Part shown: positions 33,559 to 42,624 of the stretch, piece after piece
How positions within the stretch are numbered: position 1 is the first letter of the stretch
Layout of the letters: each line of letters begins with the position of its first letter
DNA from: Luteibacter sp. SG786
GTDB taxonomy: Bacteria; Pseudomonadota; Gammaproteobacteria; Xanthomonadales; Rhodanobacteraceae
Length of the DNA: 64,000 nucleotides
Assembly: GCF_011759605.1 (NCBI RefSeq)
Contig: NZ_JAAOYX010000001.1
Coordinates: forward strand, 1,674,001 to 1,738,000
Reading direction: 5' to 3'
Program-made: the position numbers and the translations under genes
The notes under the pieces: generated by a model
Seen by the model: only the letters and a program-made list of their open reading frames with translations
What the model was told of the DNA's origin: nothing
Databases searched by the model: none

Positions 33559-35670
33559 ATGGCAGCCAGCACCAGCACCCTCATGGGCACGTTCCGCCAG
33601 ATCGGCCGCCGCGGCATCGCCGCGCCGCTGGCGATGCTGATCATGCTTGGCATGATGATGCTGCCCCTGCCGCCGTTCGTGCTGGACCTGCTGTTCACCT
33701 TCAACATCGCGTTGTCGCTGGTGATCCTGCTGGCCACGATGTACGTGCTGCGTCCCCTGGAGCTGGCGTCGTTCCCCACGGTGGTGCTGTTCGCCACCTT
33801 GCTCCGCCTGGCGCTGAACATCGCATCCACCCGCGTGGTGCTGCTGCACGGCCACAACGGGCCGGGCGCGGCCGGCAAGGTCATCGAGGCCTTCGGCGAG
33901 TTCGTCATCGGCGGCAACTTCGCCGTCGGCTTCGTGGTGTTCGCCATCCTCACCATCATCAACTTCGTGGTGGTGACCAAGGGCGCCACCCGCGTGTCGG
34001 AAGTGACGGCCCGCTTCACCCTGGACGCCATGCCCGGCAAGCAGATGGCCATCGATGCCGACCTCAACGCCGGCCTGCTGACGCAGGAGCAGGCTCGCGA
34101 GCGGCGCCAGGAAGTGCGCGAGGAAGCGGATTTCTACGGCTCGATGGACGGTGCGTCGAAGTTCGTGCGCGGCGACGCGACCGCCGGCATGCTCATCCTC
34201 GCCATCAACATCATCGGCGGCTTCTTCATCGGCATGCTCCAGCACGGCCTCTCGGCCGCGGAAGCCGCCCGCACGTATACCCTGCTGACCATCGGCGACG
34301 GCCTTGTCGCCCAGGTGCCGGGTCTCATGCTTTCCATCGCCACCGCGGTGATCGTCACCCGCGTATCGAAGTCGCAGGAGATGGGCAAGCACGTGATGGG
34401 GCAGCTGTTCGGCCAGCCGAAGGCGCTGGCTGTCGCGGCTGCCGTGCTCGGCACGATGGGCCTCATTCCGGGCATGCCCAACCTGCCGTTCCTCCTGCTC
34501 GCGGCGATCGCCGGCTTCGCCGCGTGGAAGCTGCACCAGAACCAGCTCCTGGCCGCGGCCGGTCCGGCGTCGGTTGCCGGTGCCCCGGGTACGGAACTGG
34601 CGCTGGAGTCCGCGCCGCCCGCCGAACGCCTGGAACTGTCCTGGGAAGACGTGGCGCAGGTGGACACCATCGGTCTGGAAGTGGGCTACCGGCTCATTCC
34701 GCTCGTGGACAAGGCGCAGGGTGGCGAACTCATGGCACGCATCAAGTCCGTGCGCCGCAAGCTGTCGCAGGAGCTGGGTTTCCTGGTGCCCTCCGTGCAT
34801 ATCCGCGACAACCTCGACCTGGCTCCGCATGGCTACCGCATCTCGCTGATGGGCGTGCCCATGGGCGAGGCGGAGATCCACACCGAGCGCATGCTCGCGA
34901 TCGATCCGGGCCGCGTGCACGGCACGATCAACGGCATCGCCACTCGCGACCCGGCGTTCGGCCTCGATGCGGTCTGGATCGAGCCCGGCCTGCGCGAGCA
35001 CGCGCAGACGCTGGGCTACACCGTGGTGGATCCGGCCACCGTGATCGCCACGCACCTTTCGCACATCCTGCAGAACCACGCGCACGAGCTCATCGGTCAT
35101 CAGGACGTGCAGCAGCTGCTCGACCGCCTGGCCCAGCAGACGCCCAAGCTGGTGGAAGACCTGGTACCGAAGCGCCTCTCGCTGGGCGTCGTGGTCAAGG
35201 TGTTGCAGAACCTGCTGGCCGAGCGCGTGCCCATCCGCAACTTCCGCGGCATCGTCGAGTCGCTGGCCGAGCATGCGGGCCAGAGCCAGGACCCGGGCGT
35301 CCTCGCCGCAGCGGTGCGCGTCACCCTGGGCCGACAGATCGTGCAGGAAATCGCCGGTCTCGGTACGGAAGTGCCCGTCATTACTTTGGCGCCGGAACTC
35401 GAACAGATTCTCTTGCAGTCGCTGCAAGGCGGCGGCCCCGCCGGCGCGGCGGTCGAACCGGGGCTGGCGGATCGCCTGCAGCAGAGCGTGGCCGACGCCG
35501 CGCGTCGTCAGGAAGCGGCGGGCGAACCCGCGGTGTTGCTGGTGTCGCCGGCGCTTCGTCCGTGGCTTTCACGCTTCACGCGTCATGTGGCCCAAAACCT
35601 GCATGTACTTGCGTACAACGAGGTTCCGGACAACCGACGCGTCAAGCTGGTGACGGCCCTCGGGCGGTAA
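33559..35670 (+). CDS. flhA: FlhA, export gate protein with chaperone-binding domain
   Basis: 703 residues. About eight membrane helices in residues 20-330, with the FHIPEP signature region (VLFATLLRLALNIASTRVVL, then GKVIEAFGEFVIGGNFAVGF; FTLDAMPGKQMAIDADLNAG). The cytosolic half (about 350-703) forms the nonameric ring that docks FliT, FliS and FlgN with cargo (HGTINGIATRDPAFGLDAVW). Two bases after flhB. Confidence 0.97.
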   Translation: MAASTSTLMGTFRQIGRRGIAAPLAMLIMLGMMMLPLPPFVLDLLFTFNIALSLVILLATMYVLRPLELASFPTVVLFATLLRLALNIASTRVVLLHGHNGPGAAGKVIEAFGEFVIGGNFAVGFVVFAILTIINFVVVTKGATRVSEVTARFTLDAMPGKQMAIDADLNAGLLTQEQARERRQEVREEADFYGSMDGASKFVRGDATAGMLILAINIIGGFFIGMLQHGLSAAEAARTYTLLTIGDGLVAQVPGLMLSIATAVIVTRVSKSQEMGKHVMGQLFGQPKALAVAAAVLGTMGLIPGMPNLPFLLLAAIAGFAAWKLHQNQLLAAAGPASVAGAPGTELALESAPPAERLELSWEDVAQVDTIGLEVGYRLIPLVDKAQGGELMARIKSVRRKLSQELGFLVPSVHIRDNLDLAPHGYRISLMGVPMGEAEIHTERMLAIDPGRVHGTINGIATRDPAFGLDAVWIEPGLREHAQTLGYTVVDPATVIATHLSHILQNHAHELIGHQDVQQLLDRLAQQTPKLVEDLVPKRLSLGVVVKVLQNLLAERVPIRNFRGIVESLAEHAGQSQDPGVLAAAVRVTLGRQIVQEIAGLGTEVPVITLAPELEQILLQSLQGGGPAGAAVEPGLADRLQQSVADAARRQEAAGEPAVLLVSPALRPWLSRFTRHVAQNLHVLAYNEVPDNRRVKLVTALGR

Positions 35671-35759
35671 GCAAATAGACCACGCGCGGATCAGGCGCGA
35701 ACCAACAGGCAAGCGGCGCCCCGGGATGAGGGCGCCAGGACGAGGAAAGGATAGGAACG

Positions 35760-37091
35760 ATGAAAATCAAGCGATTCGTTGCGCCGGACATGCGCCAGGC
35801 CATGCGCCAGGTGAGGGACGAGCAGGGTCCGGACGCCGTGATCCTCTCCACCCGCCGGCTCGACGACGGCATCGAGATCATTGCCGCCCTCGATTACGAC
35901 GAAGCACTGGTGCGCGAGGCGGGTTTCGGCTTCGACCAGCCGAAGCGCGACGAGTCGCCGATGCGCGCCGTCCGCGACGAGGCCGAGCGTGCCGCCCGTA
36001 TCGATCAGGCGCGTGCCGCGACGGCCGCCGCCGTGGAACGCGCGACGAAGTTGGGCACGCCCGCCGCCGCGAGCGCGCCACAGCGCCAGTCGAGCGCGGC
36101 GTTGGCCGCCAGCGTGGCCGACGTGGTTCGCGCCGCCACCGTCATGCCGAACAACGACGCCGCCGTGAACGGCGTACGCGCCGAGATCAACAACCTGCGC
36201 GAGATGCTCGAAGTCCAGCTTTCCACGCTCGCCTGGAACCAGATGGACCGCGAACAGCCGCTGCGCGCCCGCGTGCTGCGCGAGATGACCCGCCTTGGCA
36301 TCGACGGCGACGTGGCGCGTGCGCTGTGCGCCGAGCTGCCGCCCGGCATGACCACCGACCAGGCGCGATACCTTCCGTTGGGCCTGCTCTCGCGCAACAT
36401 CCGCACGAGCGGACGGAATTTCGATACGGTGGGCGGCGGCGTCACCGCGCTCGTCGGCACCACGGGCGTCGGCAAGACCACCACGATCGCCAAGCTCGCC
36501 GCGCGCGCCGTGCTGCGCCATGGCGCATCGAACGTTGCGCTCATCAGCGCCGACCAGTACCGCATCGGTGCCGGCGCGCAGCTCGAACACTACGGGCGCC
36601 TGCTCGGCGTGCGCGTCTTCAACGCGCACGACGCCACCAGCCTGCGCAACGTGCTTCTTCAGCTGCGCGGCAGGCACACCGTGCTGGTGGACACGGCTGG
36701 CCTTGCCGGCAACGACCCCAAGCTGCAGCAGCAATTCGATACCCTGCGCGCCACGTCGGACGTGCGCGTGTGCCTGGTGCTGGCGGCCAATGCGCAGGCC
36801 CAGGCCATCGACGGCGCCATTCGCGCGTATGCGCCGCTGGCGCCGCAGAGCGCCATCCTCACCAAGCTCGACGAGGCACCGCTGATCGGCGGCGCACTCT
36901 CGGCCCTGATCCGCCACAACATGCCGCTGGATTACACGACGGACGGGCAGCGCGTGCCCGAAGACATCGCCTCGGCAGACGCGCGCAAGCTGGTCTGCCT
37001 CGCCGCGCAGCTGCTGAAACAGCGCAACGAAGAACCCGACGACGCCCTGCTGGCCGAACGTTTCGGCACGGCGACCCCGGCCCTGGCCTGA
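35760..37091 (+). CDS. flhF: FlhF, SRP-type GTPase for polar flagellum placement
   Basis: 443 residues. N-terminal MKIKRFVAPDMRQAMRQVRD is typical of FlhF. The SRP-like NG domain begins near 175, with P-loop GTTGVGKTT at 233-241, DQYRIGAGAQLEHYG, VDTAGLAGNDPKL and the base motif TKLDEA. FlhF recruits the first basal-body proteins to the pole. A ribosome site AGGAAAGGAT lies upstream, and an inverted repeat (GGCGCC ... GGCGCC, 35715-35736) lies in the 89-base leader. I see no sigma-54 site there. Confidence 0.96.
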   Translation: MKIKRFVAPDMRQAMRQVRDEQGPDAVILSTRRLDDGIEIIAALDYDEALVREAGFGFDQPKRDESPMRAVRDEAERAARIDQARAATAAAVERATKLGTPAAASAPQRQSSAALAASVADVVRAATVMPNNDAAVNGVRAEINNLREMLEVQLSTLAWNQMDREQPLRARVLREMTRLGIDGDVARALCAELPPGMTTDQARYLPLGLLSRNIRTSGRNFDTVGGGVTALVGTTGVGKTTTIAKLAARAVLRHGASNVALISADQYRIGAGAQLEHYGRLLGVRVFNAHDATSLRNVLLQLRGRHTVLVDTAGLAGNDPKLQQQFDTLRATSDVRVCLVLAANAQAQAIDGAIRAYAPLAPQSAILTKLDEAPLIGGALSALIRHNMPLDYTTDGQRVPEDIASADARKLVCLAAQLLKQRNEEPDDALLAERFGTATPALA

Positions 37092-37138
37092 CGGCCCCAC
37101 GGAACACACACAGAAACATACGGGCAGTGACTTCCTTC

Positions 37139-38014
37139 ATGAGCACACACGTCGATTCCACCCAGGCCGCCGGTCTCAACTGGCTTGCCGATCGTCGCCC
37201 CACCCGCAGCATCGCAATCGCGGGCGGGAAGGGCGGCGTCGGCAAGACCACGGTGGCGGTCAACCTCGGCATGGCGCTCGCGATGGGCGGCCGTGACGTC
37301 CTCCTCCTGGACGCGGACCTCGCCATGGCGAACATCGACGTCCTGCTCGGCCTGCAGCCCACGCGCCACCTGGGCCACATGCTCGAAGGCGAATGCCGCA
37401 TCGAGGACCTGATCCTCGAAGCTTCCCACGGCCTGAAGGTGATCCCCGCCACCTCCGGCACGCGGCGCATGGCACAGCTGCCGAACATCGAGCACGCCGC
37501 CGTCATCCGGGCGTTCGACGAATACCCCCTGGCCCCCGAATACCTGATCGTGGACACCGCCGCCGGCATCTCCGACAGCGTATCGATGTTCGCGGCGGCC
37601 TCGGACGAGGTGGTGGTGGTGGTCTGCGACGAGCCGGCCTCGCTCACCGACGCCTACGCGCTGATCAAGGTCATGAGCCGCGAATTCGCGATCAACCGCT
37701 TCCGCATCGTGGCGAACATGGTCCGCCACGCCCAGGAGGGCCGCCAGCTGTTCGAGAAGCTGTCCCGGGTGACCAACCGCTTCCTCGACGTATCCCTGGA
37801 TTTCATGGGCATGGTTCCGCACGACGAATACCTGCGTCAGGCCATCCGCCGCCAATCGGCCGTGGTCGACGCCTGGCCGAGCAGCCGGTCCGCGGTCGGA
37901 TTCAAGAATCTGGCCAGGTCGGTCGATACATGGGGTGAACCCGAGCCCCGGGCACAGGGCCGCATCGGCTTCTTCGCCGAACGGTCCCATCTGGGGGGAG
38001 GGCTGCCACTGTGA
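37139..38014 (+). CDS. flhG: FlhG (FleN), MinD-type ATPase controlling flagellar number
   Basis: 291 residues from the ATG giving MSTHVDSTQAAGLNWLADRR. Deviant Walker A GKGGVGKTT at about 30-38, Walker B LLLDADLAMANIDVLLG and LIVDTAAGISDSV. FlhG limits flagella to one per pole by restraining FlhF and FleQ. The frame runs through flhF upstream, but that part is a shadow. Stop overlaps the fliA start. Confidence 0.96.
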   Translation: MSTHVDSTQAAGLNWLADRRPTRSIAIAGGKGGVGKTTVAVNLGMALAMGGRDVLLLDADLAMANIDVLLGLQPTRHLGHMLEGECRIEDLILEASHGLKVIPATSGTRRMAQLPNIEHAAVIRAFDEYPLAPEYLIVDTAAGISDSVSMFAAASDEVVVVVCDEPASLTDAYALIKVMSREFAINRFRIVANMVRHAQEGRQLFEKLSRVTNRFLDVSLDFMGMVPHDEYLRQAIRRQSAVVDAWPSSRSAVGFKNLARSVDTWGEPEPRAQGRIGFFAERSHLGGGLPL

Positions 38015-38742
38015 GCGTCGCGACCGAATATCTCGAGATCACGCGTATCCCGGCGGATCAACTGGTTAAGACCCACGCGCCGCTGGTGCGCCGTATCGCC
38101 TATCACCTGATGGGCCGGCTGCCGCCGAGCGTGGATGCGAACGACCTCATGCAGGCCGGAATGATCGGACTGCTCGAGGCCGCAAGAAATTACTCGCCGA
38201 CTCGCGCGGCCAGCTTCGAAACCTATGCGGGCATCCGCATACGTGGCGCCATGCTGGACGAACTGCGCAAGACGGACTGGACCCCGCGCTCCGTCCACCG
38301 GAAGTTGCGCGAGGTCGCGGAGGTGACAAGGCAGATAGAAAACGAGACGGGTGGCGACGCCGAAGACGCGGAAGTGATGAAGCGCCTGGGCATCGACGCC
38401 ATGGAATACAACCAGATCCTGGCGGACGCCGCGAGCGCGCGGTTGCTGAGCCTGACGGCGCCGGAAGGCGACGAGGGTGCGGCGATCGACGTGGCCGATC
38501 CGGACGCCGCGGGTCCGGACGGCATGTTCGAGCAGGAAGGCCTGCGGGATGCGCTGGCGCAGTCGATCGACGGGCTGCCCGAGCGCGAAAAACTGGTCAT
38601 GTCTCTGTACTACGATGAAGAGCTCAACCTGAAGGAAATCGGTGCGGTGCTGGGTGTGAGCGAATCTCGGGTGTGCCAGATCCACGGCCAGGCCCTCATT
38701 CGCCTCCGTGCACGCATGTCGGGTTGGAAAGACAAGCATTGA
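38011..38742 (+). CDS. fliA: FliA, sigma-28 flagellar sigma factor
   Basis: 243 residues from a GTG overlapping the flhG stop. Region 2 ([59 protein letters not shown]) and region 4 ([40 protein letters not shown]) are clear. FliA reads the promoters of flgM, cheV and fliC, and possibly of the soluble receptor gene. It is held by FlgM (224-532). Confidence 0.97.
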   Translation: MSVATEYLEITRIPADQLVKTHAPLVRRIAYHLMGRLPPSVDANDLMQAGMIGLLEAARNYSPTRAASFETYAGIRIRGAMLDELRKTDWTPRSVHRKLREVAEVTRQIENETGGDAEDAEVMKRLGIDAMEYNQILADAASARLLSLTAPEGDEGAAIDVADPDAAGPDGMFEQEGLRDALAQSIDGLPEREKLVMSLYYDEELNLKEIGAVLGVSESRVCQIHGQALIRLRARMSGWKDKH

Positions 38743-38773
38743 CGAACGCGCAGTAGCAAGGCGGAGAGAAGTT

Positions 38774-39175
38774 TTGGACAAGAACATGAAGATCCTCGTG
38801 GTGGACGATTTCTCCACCATGCGACGCATCGTCAGGAACCTCCTGGTGGAACTGGGTTTCACCAACACCCTGATCCAGGAGGCCGAGGACGGCAATGCCG
38901 CGCTGGCATTGCTGCGCGCACAGCCGATCGACCTCGTGGTCACGGACTGGAACATGCCGAACATGACCGGCATCGACCTGCTCCGTGCCATTCGCGCCGA
39001 CGCGGCCCTGAAGTCGTTGCCCGTACTGATGGTCACGGCGGAAAACAATCGCGACCAGATCATCGCCGCCGCGCAAAGCGGCGTGAACGGCTATGTCGTC
39101 AAGCCTTTCACCGCGGTCACGCTGAAGGAAAAACTCGACAAGATCTTCGAACGACTCGCCGCGGCCGCGGGCTAA
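38774..39175 (+). CDS. cheY: CheY, chemotaxis response regulator
   Basis: 133 residues from a TTG at 38774 (reads [20 protein letters not shown], first residue Met), chosen because GGAGAG lies 5 bases upstream. The ATG at 38786 is an alternative four codons later, giving 129 residues. All receiver residues are present: acidic pair after ILVV, phospho-Asp58 in [10 protein letters not shown], Thr in LMVTAENN and Lys in YVVKPFTA. CheY-P binds FliM and CheZ. It leads cheY-cheZ-cheA. Confidence 0.96.
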   Translation: MDKNMKILVVDDFSTMRRIVRNLLVELGFTNTLIQEAEDGNAALALLRAQPIDLVVTDWNMPNMTGIDLLRAIRADAALKSLPVLMVTAENNRDQIIAAAQSGVNGYVVKPFTAVTLKEKLDKIFERLAAAAG

Positions 39176-39184
39176 GGAACGACC

Positions 39185-39826
39185 ATGAACACCATGCTTT
39201 CCACCGGCCACGACGTGGCACCTGAACTGCGCGAACTGCTCGGTGCCGACGATCCGGTTGCCTTCGAGCAGGCGCTGGACAAGCTCCTGCGCACCCGCGA
39301 ACAGCACCTCTTCCTCGCGCTCGGCCACCTCGCGCGCGACCTGCACGAGTCCGCAAGGCGCCTTGCCGCCGACATTTCGCACGATGGCGTGCCCGGCAAC
39401 ATGAGCGACGCGCGCAAGCACCTGCGCGACGTGCTCGAGATGAGCTCGCAGGCCGCGCACCGCACGCTCGACTTCAGCGAGAAACTGCGTCCGCAGGCCC
39501 AGGCGCTGGCCCGCCAGGCCGACGAGGTTCTGGTGCTCGACCACGCCGACCCCGTTTTCGCCGCCAATGCGACGGCACTGGCCGTGCGCGTGGGCGACTT
39601 CGCGCAAAGCTGCGACATCGGCTTCGGCGAGATGGTCGAGGCCCAGTCGTGGCAAGACCTCTCCGGCCAGCGCGTCGCCCAGGTGGAAGCGTTCATGGCC
39701 AAGGTCGAATCCTCGCTGGTGGAACTGGTGCGCCTCACCGGCTCGCTCGCGGGCGGTGCGGCACCGGCCGCCGAGAAGGTCAGCCAGGACGAGGTGGATC
39801 GCCTCCTCAGTGAATTCGGCTTCTGA
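39185..39826 (+). CDS. cheZ: CheZ, CheY-P phosphatase
   Basis: 213 residues, a long helical hairpin. The active-site region is EAQSWQDLSGQRVAQVEAFM, with the catalytic Gln in SGQRV. The C-terminal peptide VSQDEVDRLLSEFGF matches the CheY-binding tail of E. coli CheZ (QDQVDDLLDSLGF). It speeds removal of phosphate from CheY. Nine bases after cheY and seven before cheA. Confidence 0.96.
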   Translation: MNTMLSTGHDVAPELRELLGADDPVAFEQALDKLLRTREQHLFLALGHLARDLHESARRLAADISHDGVPGNMSDARKHLRDVLEMSSQAAHRTLDFSEKLRPQAQALARQADEVLVLDHADPVFAANATALAVRVGDFAQSCDIGFGEMVEAQSWQDLSGQRVAQVEAFMAKVESSLVELVRLTGSLAGGAAPAAEKVSQDEVDRLLSEFGF

Positions 39827-39833
39827 GCACCCT

Positions 39834-41882
39834 ATGAGCGTGGAGCTGGACAACGAGCTGCTCAATGTCTTCCTGATCGAGGCACGCGAACTGCTCGAGA
39901 GCCTGGGCGAACAGCTCGTGGATCTCGAATCGTCGCCGGAAGACGTCGACCTGCTGAACGCGGTGTTTCGCGCGTTCCACACGGTGAAGGGCGGGGCGGG
40001 TTTCCTGGGTCTCAATCCGATGGTCGAGCTGTGCCATCGCGCCGAAGACCTCCTGAACGAGGCGCGTAACGGCGCCATCGTGCTCAACGCCGGCTTCATG
40101 GACGCGTTGCTGGAGTCGCTCGACCTTCTCAACGACATGATGCGTGCGGCCGACGGCGGCTTGCCCATCGACCCGGCGCCGCGTTCGCTGCTCGATCGTC
40201 TGCTCATTCCTGGCCGTGCGGCCTCGGCGCCCCCGGTGGCACTTGCCGCGCCGGTGCCTTCTCCCGTCGCCAGCGAAGCGCGTTCGCGCCCGTACGATCC
40301 TATCGAAGACGAGTTCGAAGCGATGCTCGACGCCGCGCGCAGCGAGCGCGAGCCCGCGCCGGCCTCGTCGGGAACGATCTCCGACGACGAATTCGAGGCG
40401 CTGCTCGATTCCCTGTACGGCACGGGGGCGCCGGGCGCCGAGCCCGAGGCGCCCGGCGCCGGCACGCCCGCGGTGGCGGCAGCGCCGGTGCCCGCCGCGC
40501 CAGCTGCCGACGGCATCAGCGACGACGAATTCGAAGCACTGCTCGACAGCCTGCACGGCACGGCCGCGCCCGGCGCCAATGGGGCGGCTGTTGCCACAGC
40601 CACGCCCACACCGCCAGCGGCTCCGGCTCCGGTTGTCGAGACGCCCCAGGCGGCGGCCTCGCCCAAGCCTGCCGCCGCGGCTGCGGGCGAGAAACGACAG
40701 GCATCCACCGCCGAAACCACCGTTCGCGTCGACACGCATCGTCTCGACGGCCTCGTCGACGCCGCCGGCGAACTGGTCCTGGTACGCAACCGTCTGACCA
40801 ACCTCGCGCCGCGCGGCACGAACGATCCGATGGAACGCGCCATCGGCGAGCTGGAACGCGTGGCCGAAGACCTGCAGAACGCCGTGCTGCGCATGCGCAT
40901 GCAGCCGGTGGGCAAGCTGTTCTCGCGCTTCCCGCGCATCGTCCGCGATCTTGCCCGTCAGCTCGGCAAGGAGATCGAGCTGGTCACCGAAGGTGAAGAC
41001 ACCGACATCGACCGGACCGTGGTGGAGGCCCTGGCCGACCCGCTGGTGCACCTGCTGCGCAACGCGGTGGACCACGGCATCGAGATGCCCGATGTGCGCG
41101 TTCGCGAGGGTAAACCCCGCGGCGGCACCGTCCGGCTGGCCGCCGGCCAGTTCGGCGATCGCATCGTCATCACGGTGACCGACGACGGCAAGGGCATGGA
41201 CCCGGAAGTCCTGCGCCGCAAGGCCGTCGAAAAGGGCCTGATGGACGCGGAACAGGCCGCACGCCTGGACGAGCGCGAGTGCTACGAAATCGTGTTCCGC
41301 CCGGGCTTCTCCACGGCGAGCCAGGTGTCCGACATCTCTGGGCGGGGCGTCGGCATGGATGTCGTCAAGACCAAGATCGTGGAACTCGGTGGCACGCTTT
41401 CCATCGATTCGCGCGTGGGCCACGGCAGCACGGTGCGGCTGTCCGTGCCGCTCACGCTCGCCATCCTTCGCGTGCTCATGGTGCGGGTGGGTAACCGCCT
41501 GCTGTCGCTGCCGCTGTCGAACGTGGCCGAGGTTTTCGAACTCGTGCCGGGACAGGTCCAGGAACTGGACGGCCGCATCGTCGCGTCGCACCGCCAGCGT
41601 GCGCTGCCCCTCGCCGACCTCGGCCGGTGGGCGGGCACGGCGGGGAAGGGCGGCCATGTCGTCGTCGTGCAGATCGGCCACCAGACCCTGGGTTGCCTCG
41701 TCGACGAGGTGCTCGGCCGCGAAGACGTCATGGCCAAGCCGCTCGGTCCGTTCCTGAAGCACGTGCCCGGCGTCGCCGGCGCCACGATCACCGGCGACGG
41801 CCGCATCTCGCTCGTGCTCGATCTCGCAGGCCTGGCCGACGACGGCGGTCAGGTGCTGCCCAGCCTGAGGATGGCTGTCTGA
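39834..41882 (+). CDS. cheA: CheA, chemotaxis histidine kinase with repeated linker motifs
   Basis: 682 residues from the ATG giving MSVELDNELLNVFLIEAREL. P1 (Hpt) is at about 1-105 with phospho-His49 in AFHTVKGGAGFLG. Residues 125-290 are an Ala/Pro-rich linker with no recognisable P2 domain but three related motifs (EDEFEAMLD at 158, ISDDEFEALLDSLYG at 182, ISDDEFEALLDSLHG at 228). P3 dimerisation starts near 298. P4 has the N box RNAVDHGIE, G1 DDGKGMD and G2 GRGVGMDVVK. P5 is CheW-like. In Pseudomonas cheB follows cheA; here motC follows directly. Confidence 0.96.
   Translation: MSVELDNELLNVFLIEARELLESLGEQLVDLESSPEDVDLLNAVFRAFHTVKGGAGFLGLNPMVELCHRAEDLLNEARNGAIVLNAGFMDALLESLDLLNDMMRAADGGLPIDPAPRSLLDRLLIPGRAASAPPVALAAPVPSPVASEARSRPYDPIEDEFEAMLDAARSEREPAPASSGTISDDEFEALLDSLYGTGAPGAEPEAPGAGTPAVAAAPVPAAPAADGISDDEFEALLDSLHGTAAPGANGAAVATATPTPPAAPAPVVETPQAAASPKPAAAAAGEKRQASTAETTVRVDTHRLDGLVDAAGELVLVRNRLTNLAPRGTNDPMERAIGELERVAEDLQNAVLRMRMQPVGKLFSRFPRIVRDLARQLGKEIELVTEGEDTDIDRTVVEALADPLVHLLRNAVDHGIEMPDVRVREGKPRGGTVRLAAGQFGDRIVITVTDDGKGMDPEVLRRKAVEKGLMDAEQAARLDERECYEIVFRPGFSTASQVSDISGRGVGMDVVKTKIVELGGTLSIDSRVGHGSTVRLSVPLTLAILRVLMVRVGNRLLSLPLSNVAEVFELVPGQVQELDGRIVASHRQRALPLADLGRWAGTAGKGGHVVVVQIGHQTLGCLVDEVLGREDVMAKPLGPFLKHVPGVAGATITGDGRISLVLDLAGLADDGGQVLPSLRMAV
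40302..40559 (+). repeat. Three DEFEAxLD motif copies in the CheA linker
   Basis: Copies at 40302-40331, 40377-40421 and 40515-40559. The second and third are near-identical over 15 residues and differ mostly at silent positions, pointing to duplication of a short module kept by selection. The first is more diverged. Confidence 0.8.
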
Positions 41883-41883
41883 T

Positions 41884-42624
41884 ATGGATATCGTGAGCGT
41901 CGTCGGAACGATCCTGGCCTTCGTGGTCATCATCCTGGGCACGATCCTCAAGGGATCGAGCCTCGACGCCCTGTGGAATCCCGCCGCGTTCGTCATCGTC
42001 TTCGTCGGAACGTTCGCGGCACTGCTCGTGCAGACGCCCGGCGCGGTGCTCAAGCGCGCGTGGAGCATGCTGCCCTGGGTTTACCGTCCGCCGGACATCG
42101 AATCCGAAGACCTCGTCAGCCGCATCATCGGGTGGAGCGAGATCTCGCGGCGCACCGGCCTGCTGGGACTGGAACCCGCCATCGAGCGCGAAACGGACCC
42201 CTTCATTCGCAAGGGGCTGCAACTGCTCGTGGACGGCACCGAACCCGACGCCATGCGTTCGGTGCTCGAGGTGGAGGTGTTCGCGCGCGAACATACCGAC
42301 ATCGAGGCGGCCAAGGTGTTCGAGAACGCGGGTGCCTATTCGCCCACGATGGGCATCATCGGCGCCGTGATGGGCCTGATGTCGGTGATGCAGAACCTGG
42401 CCGAGCCGAGCAAGCTCGGCCACGGCATTGCCGCGGCGTTCGTTGCCACCATCTATGGCATCGGTCTCGCCAACCTGCTGGCCCTGCCCATGGCGTCGCG
42501 CCTCAAGGGGCTTGCGCGCCGCCGTTCGCAGATGCGCGAGATCCTGGTCGAAGGCCTGGTTTCCATTGCCCAGGGCGACAACCCGAGGCACATCGAGAGC
42601 AAGCTGCAGGGGTTCCTGTCGTGA
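41884..42624 (+). CDS. motC: MotC, MotA-type stator subunit
   Basis: 246 residues. Four membrane helices: about 5-22, 33-50, 150-170 and 182-202. The MotA/ExbB motif is ENAGAYSPTMGIIGAVMGLM with the ion-path Pro and Gly/Ala residues. With MotD it forms a proton-type stator, one of two sets in Pseudomonas. One base after cheA. Its stop overlaps the motD start (GTGA). Confidence 0.94.
   Translation: MDIVSVVGTILAFVVIILGTILKGSSLDALWNPAAFVIVFVGTFAALLVQTPGAVLKRAWSMLPWVYRPPDIESEDLVSRIIGWSEISRRTGLLGLEPAIERETDPFIRKGLQLLVDGTEPDAMRSVLEVEVFAREHTDIEAAKVFENAGAYSPTMGIIGAVMGLMSVMQNLAEPSKLGHGIAAAFVATIYGIGLANLLALPMASRLKGLARRRSQMREILVEGLVSIAQGDNPRHIESKLQGFLS

Noticed and set aside
35715-35736. Inverted repeat GGCGCC ... 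GGCGCC before flhF as a terminator or operator
   Set aside because: Only six base pairs, no T-run and common in GC-rich DNA. No clear promoter goes with it.
35726-38014. Apparent fusion protein upstream of FlhG
   Set aside because: The N-terminal 471 codons are flhF read in another frame. FlhG starts at 37139 with its own ATG.
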